64,000 nt of DNA. Origin: Pedobacter caeni (GTDB lineage: Bacteria; Bacteroidota; Bacteroidia; Sphingobacteriales; Sphingobacteriaceae). The DNA lies in assembly GCF_900129215.1 (NCBI RefSeq), contig NZ_FQUQ01000003.1:124001-188000 (forward strand), written 5' to 3'. Below, in pieces: positions 1-7,951 of this stretch (position 1 is its first letter; each line of letters starts with the position of its first letter). A program made the position numbers and the translations under genes. The notes below the pieces were generated by a model. The model searched no databases and was not told the DNA's origin. It worked only from the letters and a program-made list of their open reading frames with translations.

Positions 1-2
1 GG

Positions 3-407
3 TCTGCGTTTGACAGAGTTATTGCGGCTGGAGGCTTTATATCAGTGAATACTGGAAATGCACAGGATGCCAACAACCTGCCTATTCCAAAAGTACAGGC
101 CGATTCAGCTTTCGAAGCTGCTGCTTGTATCGGTTGTGGTGCTTGTGTGGCCACTTGTAAAAATGCTTCTGCAATGCTATTTGTTTCTGCAAAAGTATCT
201 CAGCTGGCACAATTGCCTCAGGGACAGCCGGAACGTTACCGCAGGGTTCAGACTATGGTTGCGCAGATGGATGCAGAAGGTTTTGGAAATTGTACCAATA
301 CCGGTGCTTGTGAAGCAGAATGCCCTAAAGGAATTTCTTTAGAGAACATTGCACGCATGAATAGAGATTATTTGTCCGCAAAATTTGTATCTGAGGAAGA
401 TATTTAA
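3..407 (+). CDS. sdhB: succinate dehydrogenase/fumarate reductase iron-sulfur subunit, 3' part
   Basis: This is the C-terminal part of the iron-sulfur subunit of complex II; the gene begins before the window and is open from base 3. The visible protein has the ferredoxin-like cysteine motif CIGCGACVATCKN and later CTNTGACEAECPKGI. These ligate the 4Fe-4S and 3Fe-4S clusters that carry electrons between the flavoprotein and the quinone site at the cytoplasmic membrane. The flavoprotein and membrane-anchor genes are expected upstream, outside the window. A GTG at 45 could be misread as a start, but homologous sequence continues upstream in the same frame, so the gene is truncated by the window edge and not short. 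Confidence 0.92.
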   Translation, partial: SAFDRVIAAGGFISVNTGNAQDANNLPIPKVQADSAFEAAACIGCGACVATCKNASAMLFVSAKVSQLAQLPQGQPERYRRVQTMVAQMDAEGFGNCTNTGACEAECPKGISLENIARMNRDYLSAKFVSEEDI

Positions 408-438
408 TAAATTTAGCTAACGAGACAAGGATATTTAA

Positions 439-472
439 CACGAAAGCCCGGCTATATAGCTGGGCTTTCGTG
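439..472. terminator. hairpin terminator between convergent sdhB and blaR1-like genes
   Basis: An 11-bp perfect stem (439-449 pairing with 462-472) is extended inward by further pairs around a central TA. It lies between two convergent genes. There is no long T-run on either side, so it may act as a shared bidirectional terminator or only as a 3' stabilising hairpin. Confidence 0.65.
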
Positions 473-498
473 CATTAGGGGGTTGGGGGGTATTGTCT

Positions 499-2475
499 TT
501 AGTTCTTTTTGTCTTCAGTCTTGCCGGGTTTTATGGCAACTTTCGTCTCTATTAAAACGACGCCGTTAACTGCTGCCGGGCCATAACGTGAAGTTGCTGC
601 AGCATCTTTTAAGATGGAAATTGTAGCAATCGTATTTGGGTCGATCTCATTGATCTCAGACATGAACTTTTTACCGTTTAGCAGGATTAATGGCTCTTTT
701 CCATCTGAAATGCCGGTAAGTTTTATTTTTGTTCCTGCATCTTGCGTAAGGCCTAATCCAGTTACTTTGCCCACTTTGTTTCCGGAAGGGCTGCTGTCAT
801 CATTCAGCGTAAAGTTGATCGGGATATTATATTTTACCCTTACGGCCTGGCCTCCATAAATTCCCGGATTCCATTTAGGTGATTCCTTTAATACCCTTAC
901 TGCTTCTTCATCTGTTCCCAGGCCTAGCTTTCTTTCTACTTTAACTTCTGTAAGCTCACCGGTTTTTTCCACAATAAAAGACAGGAACACTTTGCCCTGC
1001 AGGTTTTTTTCCTGCGCTTCCACCGGATATCTGACCGCCTTACTTAAATATTTGTAAAACTTATCCATTCCTCCGACAAACTCAGGTTGCTTATCTATAG
1101 AGACGAAATCATAGACTTTAACATCGTTTGGATCTGTTGGGTAAGTATTAGCCGCATTTTTAGCCTCCGCTTTATAACTCATAAGGGTCACTGTATTCAA
1201 GGCTTTATACCCTTTCACGACACTTAATTTTGGATTCTTTTTGGTGCTGCTGGCCCCGGAAATGATCAGGGAAACAGGCAGTGAATAATTGCCATTCTGA
1301 CTGGTTTTGAAACCCTTATAGCTCAGTATGACCCTCATGATTTCGGCCTCAATCCCTGCACCTAGTTTGTTTACCACACTGATCGCCCCGATTTGTCCGT
1401 CTTTCAGACTAAACTTAACCTGGCTGTTTCCCTGAAGTTCAGCATCGTAAGCTTCTGTAGGGTATCTGATGTGGCGTTTAAGGTGTACGTAAAAGTTCTG
1501 CCAGGCCGGGTCAGTTACATTTTGTGGGCTAACCTCGCTTGTCTTCATATTTGATACCGCAATTTCTATAGGTGCAGATATCACTTCTTTTACAACGTTC
1601 AAAGGGCTGTTTAAGGGAATCTCTTCTGTTACAGCAATGATGTTTTCGTTACTGCGGATAGTGGCAGACGACATGATCAGCGTGATGGCAAAAAGAGGTA
1701 AAAACAGGCCATATTTTAAGATGGCGGTCTTTTTTGATCTTTGTTTATGTAGCATAAATATTCTCTTTTTTATCAATGACTTATTAAAGAAAGTATTAGT
1801 GAGGCTACTCGGTGCAATGTTAAATGCCCTGCTCAGCAACAGCAATGCATACTGCTCTTTGTCGCCCTGAAATTTGGCAGCTTCCTCATCTGCCAGGTAT
1901 TCATGAATGTTTTTAATGGTATGCTTATAAAAATAAATGATGGGGTTGAACCAGGTGAAAATGCCTAACAGCTCAAAGAACAATACATCCAGGGTATGTA
2001 ACTGGCGGATGTGAATCTCCTCATGCCTGTCGATGGTCTGAACTTCCGGCAGGTTGGTATCTATTCTTTTCTTTCTGAAAAAGGAGAAGGCATTTCCGGC
2101 ATGTTCCTGTTGAAGCAAGCGTTGTACTTTTAATAATTTGTAGATAAAAAGAAGCGTAAAAACGGTTAGACCAATCAAATATATGACCACGATTACATTG
2201 CCTGCACTTAGCTTTTCCGGGGCATCCGATGCCACACTAACCTGTGTCATGAGCTCATTTAACTGTCCCACGCCTGCATAGATCGGTGTTGCCACAGGTT
2301 GCTTGCCAAACCATTCAAACCTTAAGAACGGAATGGACAGGGAACCTATCCCCGCTGAGATCAGATAGATCCTGTTGAGGATGAAATAAGTCTCCTTTGC
2401 CAAAAACAACTTATAAAAGCCATAGAATAATACCAGGTATATATTGGCCTGCAGGATATAATGTGCCCAACTCAT
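499..2475 (-). CDS. BlaR1/MecR1-like M56 family metallopeptidase with TonB C-terminal domains and a plug-like tail
   Basis: The N-terminal ~280 residues contain several membrane helices and a zinc-peptidase motif HEEIH at 151-155, as in the BlaR1/MecR1 (M56) sensor-proteases that inactivate BlaI-type repressors. No penicillin-binding sensor domain follows. Instead there are two TonB-C-like segments (about 325-405 and 455-555). A tail at about 590-645 (LILLNGKKF, then DPNTIATISILKDAAA) resembles the plug of TonB-dependent receptors. It overlaps the upstream blaI-like gene by 4 bp, so the two are translationally coupled. By family analogy it is a membrane sensor that relieves repression by its partner. 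The signal is unknown, and the TonB-like periplasmic part suggests an envelope stimulus. Confidence 0.85.
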   Translation of the reverse strand: MSWAHYILQANIYLVLFYGFYKLFLAKETYFILNRIYLISAGIGSLSIPFLRFEWFGKQPVATPIYAGVGQLNELMTQVSVASDAPEKLSAGNVIVVIYLIGLTVFTLLFIYKLLKVQRLLQQEHAGNAFSFFRKKRIDTNLPEVQTIDRHEEIHIRQLHTLDVLFFELLGIFTWFNPIIYFYKHTIKNIHEYLADEEAAKFQGDKEQYALLLLSRAFNIAPSSLTNTFFNKSLIKKRIFMLHKQRSKKTAILKYGLFLPLFAITLIMSSATIRSNENIIAVTEEIPLNSPLNVVKEVISAPIEIAVSNMKTSEVSPQNVTDPAWQNFYVHLKRHIRYPTEAYDAELQGNSQVKFSLKDGQIGAISVVNKLGAGIEAEIMRVILSYKGFKTSQNGNYSLPVSLIISGASSTKKNPKLSVVKGYKALNTVTLMSYKAEAKNAANTYPTDPNDVKVYDFVSIDKQPEFVGGMDKFYKYLSKAVRYPVEAQEKNLQGKVFLSFIVEKTGELTEVKVERKLGLGTDEEAVRVLKESPKWNPGIYGGQAVRVKYNIPINFTLNDDSSPSGNKVGKVTGLGLTQDAGTKIKLTGISDGKEPLILLNGKKFMSEINEIDPNTIATISILKDAAATSRYGPAAVNGVVLIETKVAIKPGKTEDKKN

Positions 2476-2849
2476 CTCGGTCTGTTTTTAATTTTGTTAA
2501 TCATTTTTAAAATTTCATCTACATCGCTCAAATCAAGCTTCTCTTCCTTAACAAAAAAGGAAAACATACTTTCTACAGAATTCTCAAAATAGCTGCCTAG
2601 CAACTTTTCGGTAGCATGTCGTTTGTAATCTTCCCTGCTGATGAGCGGAAAGTACTGATGGGATTTTCCAAAAGCCTCATGCCCGATAAAACCTTTAACT
2701 TCCAGTATCCTGATGATCGTGGATACGGTATTATAAGCGGGTTTAGGCTCTGGTAAAAAATCCATCACGTCTTTTACAAATCCTTTTTCTATCTGCCATA
2801 GAATCTGCATCAATTGTTCTTCTGCTTTTGTTAGATCTTTAATGTCCAT
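2472..2849 (-). CDS. BlaI/MecI/CopY-family transcriptional repressor
   Basis: A 125-residue protein of the usual length for the BlaI/MecI family. The N-terminal winged helix (LTKAEEQLMQILWQ, then PAYNTVSTIIRILEVKGFI) binds DNA and the C-terminal half dimerises. It is the first gene of a two-gene operon with the BlaR1-like protease, whose start overlaps its stop. Known members are cleaved or released when the protease partner senses its signal. Two matching dyads sit on its own promoter (2918-2959), which implies autoregulation. The regulated targets beyond this operon are not visible here. Confidence 0.9.
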   Translation of the reverse strand: MDIKDLTKAEEQLMQILWQIEKGFVKDVMDFLPEPKPAYNTVSTIIRILEVKGFIGHEAFGKSHQYFPLISREDYKRHATEKLLGSYFENSVESMFSFFVKEEKLDLSDVDEILKMINKIKNRPR

Positions 2850-2917
2850 CTTTTTATTGTATTAACCGGTTTTTTTAATTGGTTTCAGGATCATAACTAC
2901 TCGTCAATAGTATTATA

Positions 2918-2931
2918 ACTAAAACCTTAGT
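2918..2931. promoter_or_regulatory. candidate BlaI operator O1 (ACTAA-N4-TTAGT)
   Basis: A perfect dyad of the half-site ACTAA around AACC. It overlaps the predicted transcription start of the blaI-blaR1 operon, just downstream of the -7 element. The same half-sites and spacer length recur 25 bp away. Confidence 0.6.
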
Positions 2932-2932
2932 A

Positions 2933-2963
2933 TAAACTTAAAACTAATATTTTAGTTTTCAAA
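2933..2963 (-). promoter_or_regulatory. predicted blaI promoter, Bacteroidota type
   Basis: On the minus strand TTTG (2960-2963) is followed after exactly 19 bp by TAAGTTTA (2933-2940). This matches the Bacteroidota -33 TTTG / -7 TAnnTTTG arrangement with one mismatch. Transcription would start near 2926, leaving a leader of roughly 75 nt before blaI. Confidence 0.55.
2940..2959. promoter_or_regulatory. candidate BlaI operator O2, filling the promoter spacer
   Basis: An 8-bp inverted repeat, AAAACTAA (2940-2947) and TTAGTTTT (2952-2959), separated by TATT. It contains the same ACTAA-N4-TTAGT core as the dyad at 2918. It lies exactly between the -33 and -7 elements, the expected place for a repressor to block RNA polymerase. 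Confidence 0.6.
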
Positions 2964-2986
2964 GAGTTTTTATAAAAATATTTTAT

Positions 2987-3032
2987 TTTAAACAAAGAAA
3001 CCCCTGGGTTTCCAGAGGTTTCTTTGTTTAAA
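2987..3032 (-). terminator. hairpin terminator after the M28 peptidase gene
   Basis: A 16-bp perfect stem (2987-3002 with 3017-3032) continues as a 4-bp inner stem after one mismatch. It lies 8 bp past the stop of the minus-strand peptidase gene and separates it from the blaI promoter. Confidence 0.8.
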
Positions 3033-3039
3033 CGCTTTT

Positions 3040-4608
3040 TTACTGCTTTGGGGCTTCAGGAGCCTTCGGCAATTCTTTTCTTGGAATCTGTGCTTCCCGT
3101 TCAGAAGTGTGGTATACAAAAGAAGCTACAATGGTTGCTGCTCTTTTTAAATCTTCTTCCGCTAAGCGGTCGAAAGTATCCTGATTGGTATGATGGGTAC
3201 GGGTATTGTAATCCATTGGATCCTGGATGAACTGGAATCCTGGAATCCCGACAGCATCAAATGCCTGGTGATCTGTTCCTCCGGTATTGGCAGCGGTAAC
3301 TGTTTTTGCTCCTAAATCCTGGAAAGGGTTCAGCCAATCCTGGAAGATCGGGCCGGCAGCGGTATTCCCTTGTAAATAAATCCCCCTGATCGCACCTGTT
3401 CCGTTATCGAGGTTATAATATGCGCTGATCTTTTTATGATCCTTGGTCAGGACCATTGTTTTCGGATCTCCAAAATGTTTGGCTACATAACCTCTGGAAC
3501 CATGTAGGCCCTGTTCTTCAGAACTCCATAGTGCCACTCTGATGGTCCGTTTAGGCTTAAAATTAATGGCTTTAAGGATCCTCATCGTTTCCATCATCAC
3601 CGCTGCTCCTGCAGCATTATCGGTAGCCCCTGTAGCCGAATGCCAGGAATCGTAATGTCCGCCAATCATCACCACTTCATCTTTTAATTTTCTATCTGTT
3701 CCGGGAATTTCTGCAATCACATTATACCCCTGTGGATCCTGATCATAGAAAGAAGTTCTGATATCGGCCTCTACTTCCACTTTCTCTCCTGCACGAAGCA
3801 AACGAAGGATGTGAAGGTAGTCTTCTGCAGAAATTTCCAGTTCAGGAGCAACAGGTTTTGCATCCAGGGCATAAGAAGCACCATTGCTGGTGAAGAATGT
3901 ACCATGGTTTCCCCGTCCATAACTAAGGATCAGACCGACTTGCTCTTCCTGCATAAAACCGGCCATAGCAGCGCGTACTTCTCTCATCTTCATCATTTGA
4001 GCCATCATATTGTTGGCCGCTCCGGCACGCGGACGCTGTCCCTGTGGCTGTGCTGTTGCTTCAGCCATTTTGGCCAGCTCAGCATCGGTATATCTGACTG
4101 CATCAGGTTTATAGCTGTTTTGTAAGGGTTGTATCGTAATCTGATCAAACACGACTATCTTCCCGGCAAGTTTTCCTTTATAAGGTAAAAGGTCTGTAAT
4201 GGTATCCGCTTTGATCAGAATGACTTCAGATTTTATCGCGCCTTTAGTTCCGGGGGTCCAGGCTTTAGGCGCACCAATCATCGCATGATAATAAGGAAGA
4301 GTCGTTGCTGCATAGTATTTGTCGATCTGCCATCCTTTCCCAAATTGACCCCATGCTTCCAGGTGTACGTTTTTTAGTCCCCAGGAGGTGAATTGACGTA
4401 CCGCCCAATCCTGCGCACGTTTTAATCCCGGAGAATTGGACAGGCGCGGGCCTGCAACATCAGTGATTTGAAACGCAATATCCATTACCTTGGAGTTTTC
4501 AAGGCCTTCCTGACGTATTTTCTGTACCGCGGCCGTATTGATCTGCTCCTGAGCAGATAAAGAGAGACTGAAGCATAGTGCTAGTCCGGTTATTGTAAGT
4601 GTTTTCAT
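3040..4608 (-). CDS. secreted M28-family zinc aminopeptidase/carboxypeptidase Q-like
   Basis: A 522-residue exported zinc exopeptidase. I place the start at 4608 because it gives a clean signal peptide (MKTLTITGLALCFSLSLSA); an in-frame ATG nine codons earlier (4635) would put charged residues before it. A PA-like insertion sits in the middle. The C-terminal M28 domain shows the metal and catalytic residues in order: HYD near 318-320, D330 in ATDNAAGAA, the EE pair near 364-365, D401 in YNLDNG, and HH near 472-473. It probably releases amino acids from peptides in the periplasm or outside. It stands alone, with a strong hairpin downstream. Confidence 0.88.
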   Translation of the reverse strand: MKTLTITGLALCFSLSLSAQEQINTAAVQKIRQEGLENSKVMDIAFQITDVAGPRLSNSPGLKRAQDWAVRQFTSWGLKNVHLEAWGQFGKGWQIDKYYAATTLPYYHAMIGAPKAWTPGTKGAIKSEVILIKADTITDLLPYKGKLAGKIVVFDQITIQPLQNSYKPDAVRYTDAELAKMAEATAQPQGQRPRAGAANNMMAQMMKMREVRAAMAGFMQEEQVGLILSYGRGNHGTFFTSNGASYALDAKPVAPELEISAEDYLHILRLLRAGEKVEVEADIRTSFYDQDPQGYNVIAEIPGTDRKLKDEVVMIGGHYDSWHSATGATDNAAGAAVMMETMRILKAINFKPKRTIRVALWSSEEQGLHGSRGYVAKHFGDPKTMVLTKDHKKISAYYNLDNGTGAIRGIYLQGNTAAGPIFQDWLNPFQDLGAKTVTAANTGGTDHQAFDAVGIPGFQFIQDPMDYNTRTHHTNQDTFDRLAEEDLKRAATIVASFVYHTSEREAQIPRKELPKAPEAPKQ

Positions 4609-4743
4609 ATGTACTTTTTCCTTGGAATTCTTCATTAATACCTGAATTTACAGGAAAAGATAATTGCTTGTATCTCCCTAATCATATTTTTACATCATTA
4701 GTTAAATATAACCGTGATTTATAAAGAGAGATTAAACAAGAAA

Positions 4744-4763
4744 TGGCGGTACAAAGACCGCCA
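4744..4763 (-). terminator. hairpin terminator of the ABC transporter operon
   Basis: A perfect 7-bp GC-rich stem, TGGCGGT (4744-4750) and ACCGCCA (4757-4763). It lies 27 bp beyond the permease stop on the minus strand and is followed by a T-rich stretch. Confidence 0.6.
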
Positions 4764-4790
4764 ATTCTGACTATTAACTAAAACTAAAAA

Positions 4791-5573
4791 CTATTTGATG
4801 CTCTTCCTGGAAACGATAAAATAACCGGCAATAAAGAAGAGCAGAGCGTAAATGAGACTGGTGTATATTTCCTGGGTGAATATTTGATCCATGTTTTTTG
4901 ACTTGGTCATGGATAAGGCCAGGGTAGGCTGGCTGTAAGGAATAAGGTAAGCATGCTCCCATCCTTTTGTCGCTGCAATGATTCCTGCAATAACCCCGAC
5001 AAAGCCAATACCCATAGGTTTCAGAAAATCTGACCAGACCAGGCTAATGATGAATTGTAAGGACAGGATCCCCAGGGAAGAAAGAAACATCTTAAAGTAT
5101 GTTTTGGATAAGATCTCCACCGGCGAAAAGCCCTTGAAGCTAAATCCACTGTTCAGTGCCTGTAAAAGATGACCGGATAAGAAGGTCAGCAGCGCAAATA
5201 AAAACAAACAGATAAAGATCAGAATAACGGCATATAAATATTTTGCGGTATAAATGGAAAGCTTATTCAGGGGTTGTGCAAACAGGCTCTTCCAGGTATC
5301 ATTCTTATGTTCAATATTATTAACAGAAAATGCCATGAAGATCACATAAAAAGGAAGGATCAACATACCCATTACCCCCAGGGCGCTCCCACTAAAGGTC
5401 ATCCATAAGACTTGAGGGGGATAATGCATTTTGATGATCTTATCGGCATTGCTAAAAAAGCCAAAGGCAATGAGCCCGCAAATCACAAGGGGCAGCAGGA
5501 TCGAAGCCCAAAAGGCAAGTGTCTTTCTCGATTTATAAAATTCAGACTGCAAGGAGATGATTAAAGAGCGCAT
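4791..5573 (-). CDS. ABC-2 type transporter permease (BcrB/lantibiotic-immunity-like)
   Basis: A 260-residue hydrophobic protein with about six membrane helices and the N-terminal ExxK pattern (LQSEFYKSRKTLAFWAS) typical of ABC-2 permeases of bacitracin or lantibiotic self-protection exporters. Its start is 2 bp after the ATPase stop, so the two are co-transcribed and should form the exporter. The substrate is not determinable. The divergent LytS/LytTR pair next door is a plausible regulator. Confidence 0.82.
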   Translation of the reverse strand: MRSLIISLQSEFYKSRKTLAFWASILLPLVICGLIAFGFFSNADKIIKMHYPPQVLWMTFSGSALGVMGMLILPFYVIFMAFSVNNIEHKNDTWKSLFAQPLNKLSIYTAKYLYAVILIFICLFLFALLTFLSGHLLQALNSGFSFKGFSPVEILSKTYFKMFLSSLGILSLQFIISLVWSDFLKPMGIGFVGVIAGIIAATKGWEHAYLIPYSQPTLALSMTKSKNMDQIFTQEIYTSLIYALLFFIAGYFIVSRKSIK

Positions 5574-5575
5574 AC

Positions 5576-6484
5576 TTAATTGTTTTTAGTGATGTCAAGA
5601 AATAAGTGCTCCAGATCTTTCCTAATCTGATAAATGCTGTAAACAGTTAATCCATGTTGAATAAGAAGGGTATTCAGTTTTCCACATTCTGCGGTAGAAA
5701 CAAAAGGAAGGGTGATTTTTTTATCTTTAATGCCAAGGATCTGATACCCGTTTTTTTCCAGGAAGTCCTGACCTCTGGCCATATCGTTGATTTCCAGTTC
5801 GATCATGGGCTTGCTCAAATCATGCAGCTCGTTGATCGTTCCCTGAAAAAGTAATTTCCCTTTATTGATGATGCCTACATGAGTGGCAATACGCTCGATC
5901 TCGCTCAGCAGGTGACTGGATACGAGGATTGTTTTCTGATGTTTTGTAGCCAGCTCAATCATCAGATTTCTGATCTCTATGATCCCGTTCGGATCCAGGC
6001 CATTGGTGGGTTCATCAAGTAACAGCAGCTCAGGATCTGATAACAAAGCCAGTGCAATACCCAGACGTTGTTTCATCCCTAATGAATATTTTCCTGCCTT
6101 TTTTCCTGCAGCATCTTCCAGGCCCACAAGACGAAGCATCTCTTTCGCTTTAGTCCGGTTAATGCCCAGCAGGATACACCTGTTGTATAAATTTTCCTCA
6201 CCGGAAAGGTGGGCGTAAATAGCGGGTTGCTCTACCAGTGAGCCAAGGCGTTTTAAACTGGCAATGCGGTTGGAGTTGATTTCCTTACCAAAAAGAAACA
6301 CAGTGTCTGCCGGTGATTTTAAAAGATTTAAAAGGATTTTAATAGAGGTGGTTTTGCCGGCACCATTTGGGCCCAGAAAACCATAAATACTCCCTTTCTC
6401 TACTTTTAACGACAAGTCATCAACTACTTTTTGATTTCCAAAGTAATAGTTAAGACCACGGGTTTCAATGATGAGGTCCTTCAT
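5576..6484 (-). CDS. ABC transporter ATP-binding protein (BcrA-like)
   Basis: A 302-residue ABC ATPase. It shows Walker A GPNGAGKTTSIK, the signature YSLGMKQR, Walker B LLLLDEPTNGLDP and the H-loop SSHLLSE. A ~90-residue C-terminal extension is as in BcrA/NodI-type exporters. It is located between a small membrane protein (2 bp upstream) and the permease (2 bp downstream). It should energise export or removal of a membrane-active compound. Confidence 0.92.
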   Translation of the reverse strand: MKDLIIETRGLNYYFGNQKVVDDLSLKVEKGSIYGFLGPNGAGKTTSIKILLNLLKSPADTVFLFGKEINSNRIASLKRLGSLVEQPAIYAHLSGEENLYNRCILLGINRTKAKEMLRLVGLEDAAGKKAGKYSLGMKQRLGIALALLSDPELLLLDEPTNGLDPNGIIEIRNLMIELATKHQKTILVSSHLLSEIERIATHVGIINKGKLLFQGTINELHDLSKPMIELEINDMARGQDFLEKNGYQILGIKDKKITLPFVSTAECGKLNTLLIQHGLTVYSIYQIRKDLEHLFLDITKNN

Positions 6485-6486
6485 TC

Positions 6487-6690
6487 CTATTTGAAAGAAA
6501 ATACGCTCACTTTGGCAATTCCTTTTACTGAAGTGTTTGTTTTTGCAGCAACTTCTTCATTTTGTGTGGTACCGATATTGTTGGCAATGGTCAATACCAT
6601 CATCATAAACACAGGAACTAATAAAAGTAAGAAGGGCGATACATTGGCTAACCTTTTCATAATATTGATATTTAGAGATGCAGTTTTCAT
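6487..6690 (-). CDS. small single-span membrane protein leading the ABC operon
   Basis: A 67-residue protein if started at the ATG at 6690; later (6660, MKRLANVSPF) and earlier (6714) in-frame ATGs exist. It has one hydrophobic helix (SPFLLLLVPVFMMMVLTIA), then a polar tail of about 30 residues ending KVSVFSFK. I do not recognise the family. It ends 2 bp before the ABC ATPase gene, so it is part of that operon. It could be an accessory subunit of the exporter or a precursor of the exported peptide; the sequence does not decide. No double-glycine leader motif is visible. Confidence 0.6.
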   Translation of the reverse strand: MKTASLNINIMKRLANVSPFLLLLVPVFMMMVLTIANNIGTTQNEEVAAKTNTSVKGIAKVSVFSFK

Positions 6691-6857
6691 ATTCGTTGCG
6701 ATTTGATGAAACAAATAGAATGATTAAAAAAATGCTGCTAAAATCTTTTAGACCAAGGCCATATTATCCTAGATAAACGCCTATTTATAGTAGTTTTGCA
6801 ATTGATTGGTTTATTTGCCAATTTGGTAGAAAAAAAATGCCCGTTCGTCGAAAGCCA

Positions 6858-6889
6858 TTGCTCATAACAGCAGGAAAAATTTACTTTAG
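6858..6889 (+). promoter_or_regulatory. possible promoter of the LytS-like kinase gene
   Basis: TTG (6858-6860) and TACTTTAG (6882-6889) are separated by 21 bp. This resembles the Bacteroidota promoter with one mismatch in the -7 box and slightly long spacing. It would leave a leader of about 30 nt. Confidence 0.3.
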
Positions 6890-6922
6890 ACCTATCGAGT
6901 TTTTGTCAATAACAAAGTTTAA

Positions 6923-7951
6923 ATGAAAAATAAAGGCCCTCTGGTTGTACATATTGTTTTCTGGGTGTTGGTATACTCTCTTGTTGTCCTGGACACCATA
7001 TTTTCTAAGGAGCCACGAACTTTATCTTCGATTGCAATCAGGTATGGATATTCCGGTTTAACCAATATTTCCATTTTTTATATCAATTATACCCTGTTGA
7101 TTCCAATGCTGATCAAAGAGCAGAAGAAATATGGCTTATACATGGGAGCCATTCTGTTATTGATTGTGGTGATGAGTGCCATTAAGACGGTCATTGCAAG
7201 CCTGAACCCTGAGGAATTATTGGTGACCTGGGAGGGAAACGTCCGGTCGTACATTCCTATCGGTAAATACGCAATAATGGCGGTGTTCAGTTGCGGTTTC
7301 TTTACCGTGGTGAGTTCCTTAACTAAGTTTGCAGTAGATTGGTTTGGCAATGAACGGATCCAGAGAAATCTGGAAAGTGAAAAGAAAGAGATGGAACTGC
7401 AATTCCTCAAGTCACAGTTAAACCCGCATTTCCTGTTCAATTCCCTGAATAATATTTACTCACTGGCCTATCAGAAGTCTGATAAAACAGCAGATGCCAT
7501 CCTGAAACTTTCTGAAATCATGCGCTATATGATTTATGAAAGTAATGATAGCTGGGTTTCACTCAGCAAAGAAATAGAATATGTGCAGAGTTATATCGAG
7601 CTTCAGAAACTAAGGTTCAGGGATGGGGCTGCGGTAGAACTGAGCCTGAACGGGGAAATCGATAACCAGCAGATCGTGCCGCTGATCCTGATTTCTTTTG
7701 TAGAGAACGCCTTTAAACATGGGGTAGCCAATGATCCTAAAGATCCCATCAAGATCAATATCATCGCCAATCAGAAAATCCTGCATTTCAGCGTAACGAA
7801 CAAAAAGAATAAACACAATAAAGATGAAGTAGGGGGAGTAGGTCTCAATAATGTAGAACGACGACTGCAATTGTTATATCCTGAAAGATATAAATTAAAT
7901 ATTGTAAATTCGGCTACCCATTACACCAGTGAATTAATGCTAGATTTATGA
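6923..7951 (+). CDS. LytS/YehU-family sensor histidine kinase
   Basis: A 342-residue kinase. Residues 1-140 hold about four membrane helices with almost no external loop, suggesting it senses within or near the membrane. The His_kinase domain carries LNPHFLFNSLNN with the phosphorylatable H169. The ATPase domain has ISFVENAFKHGV and GGVGLNNVERRL. The ATG of the response regulator overlaps its stop (ATGA), so the pair is coupled. It is divergent from the ABC operon, which could be its target. Confidence 0.92.
   Translation: MKNKGPLVVHIVFWVLVYSLVVLDTIFSKEPRTLSSIAIRYGYSGLTNISIFYINYTLLIPMLIKEQKKYGLYMGAILLLIVVMSAIKTVIASLNPEELLVTWEGNVRSYIPIGKYAIMAVFSCGFFTVVSSLTKFAVDWFGNERIQRNLESEKKEMELQFLKSQLNPHFLFNSLNNIYSLAYQKSDKTADAILKLSEIMRYMIYESNDSWVSLSKEIEYVQSYIELQKLRFRDGAAVELSLNGEIDNQQIVPLILISFVENAFKHGVANDPKDPIKINIIANQKILHFSVTNKKNKHNKDEVGGVGLNNVERRLQLLYPERYKLNIVNSATHYTSELMLDL

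Noticed and set aside
4791..6690. A bacteriocin gene cluster with a double-glycine leader peptide
   Set aside because: The small protein has no GG leader, cysteine core or modification enzyme nearby; only the weaker exporter/sensing hypothesis is kept.
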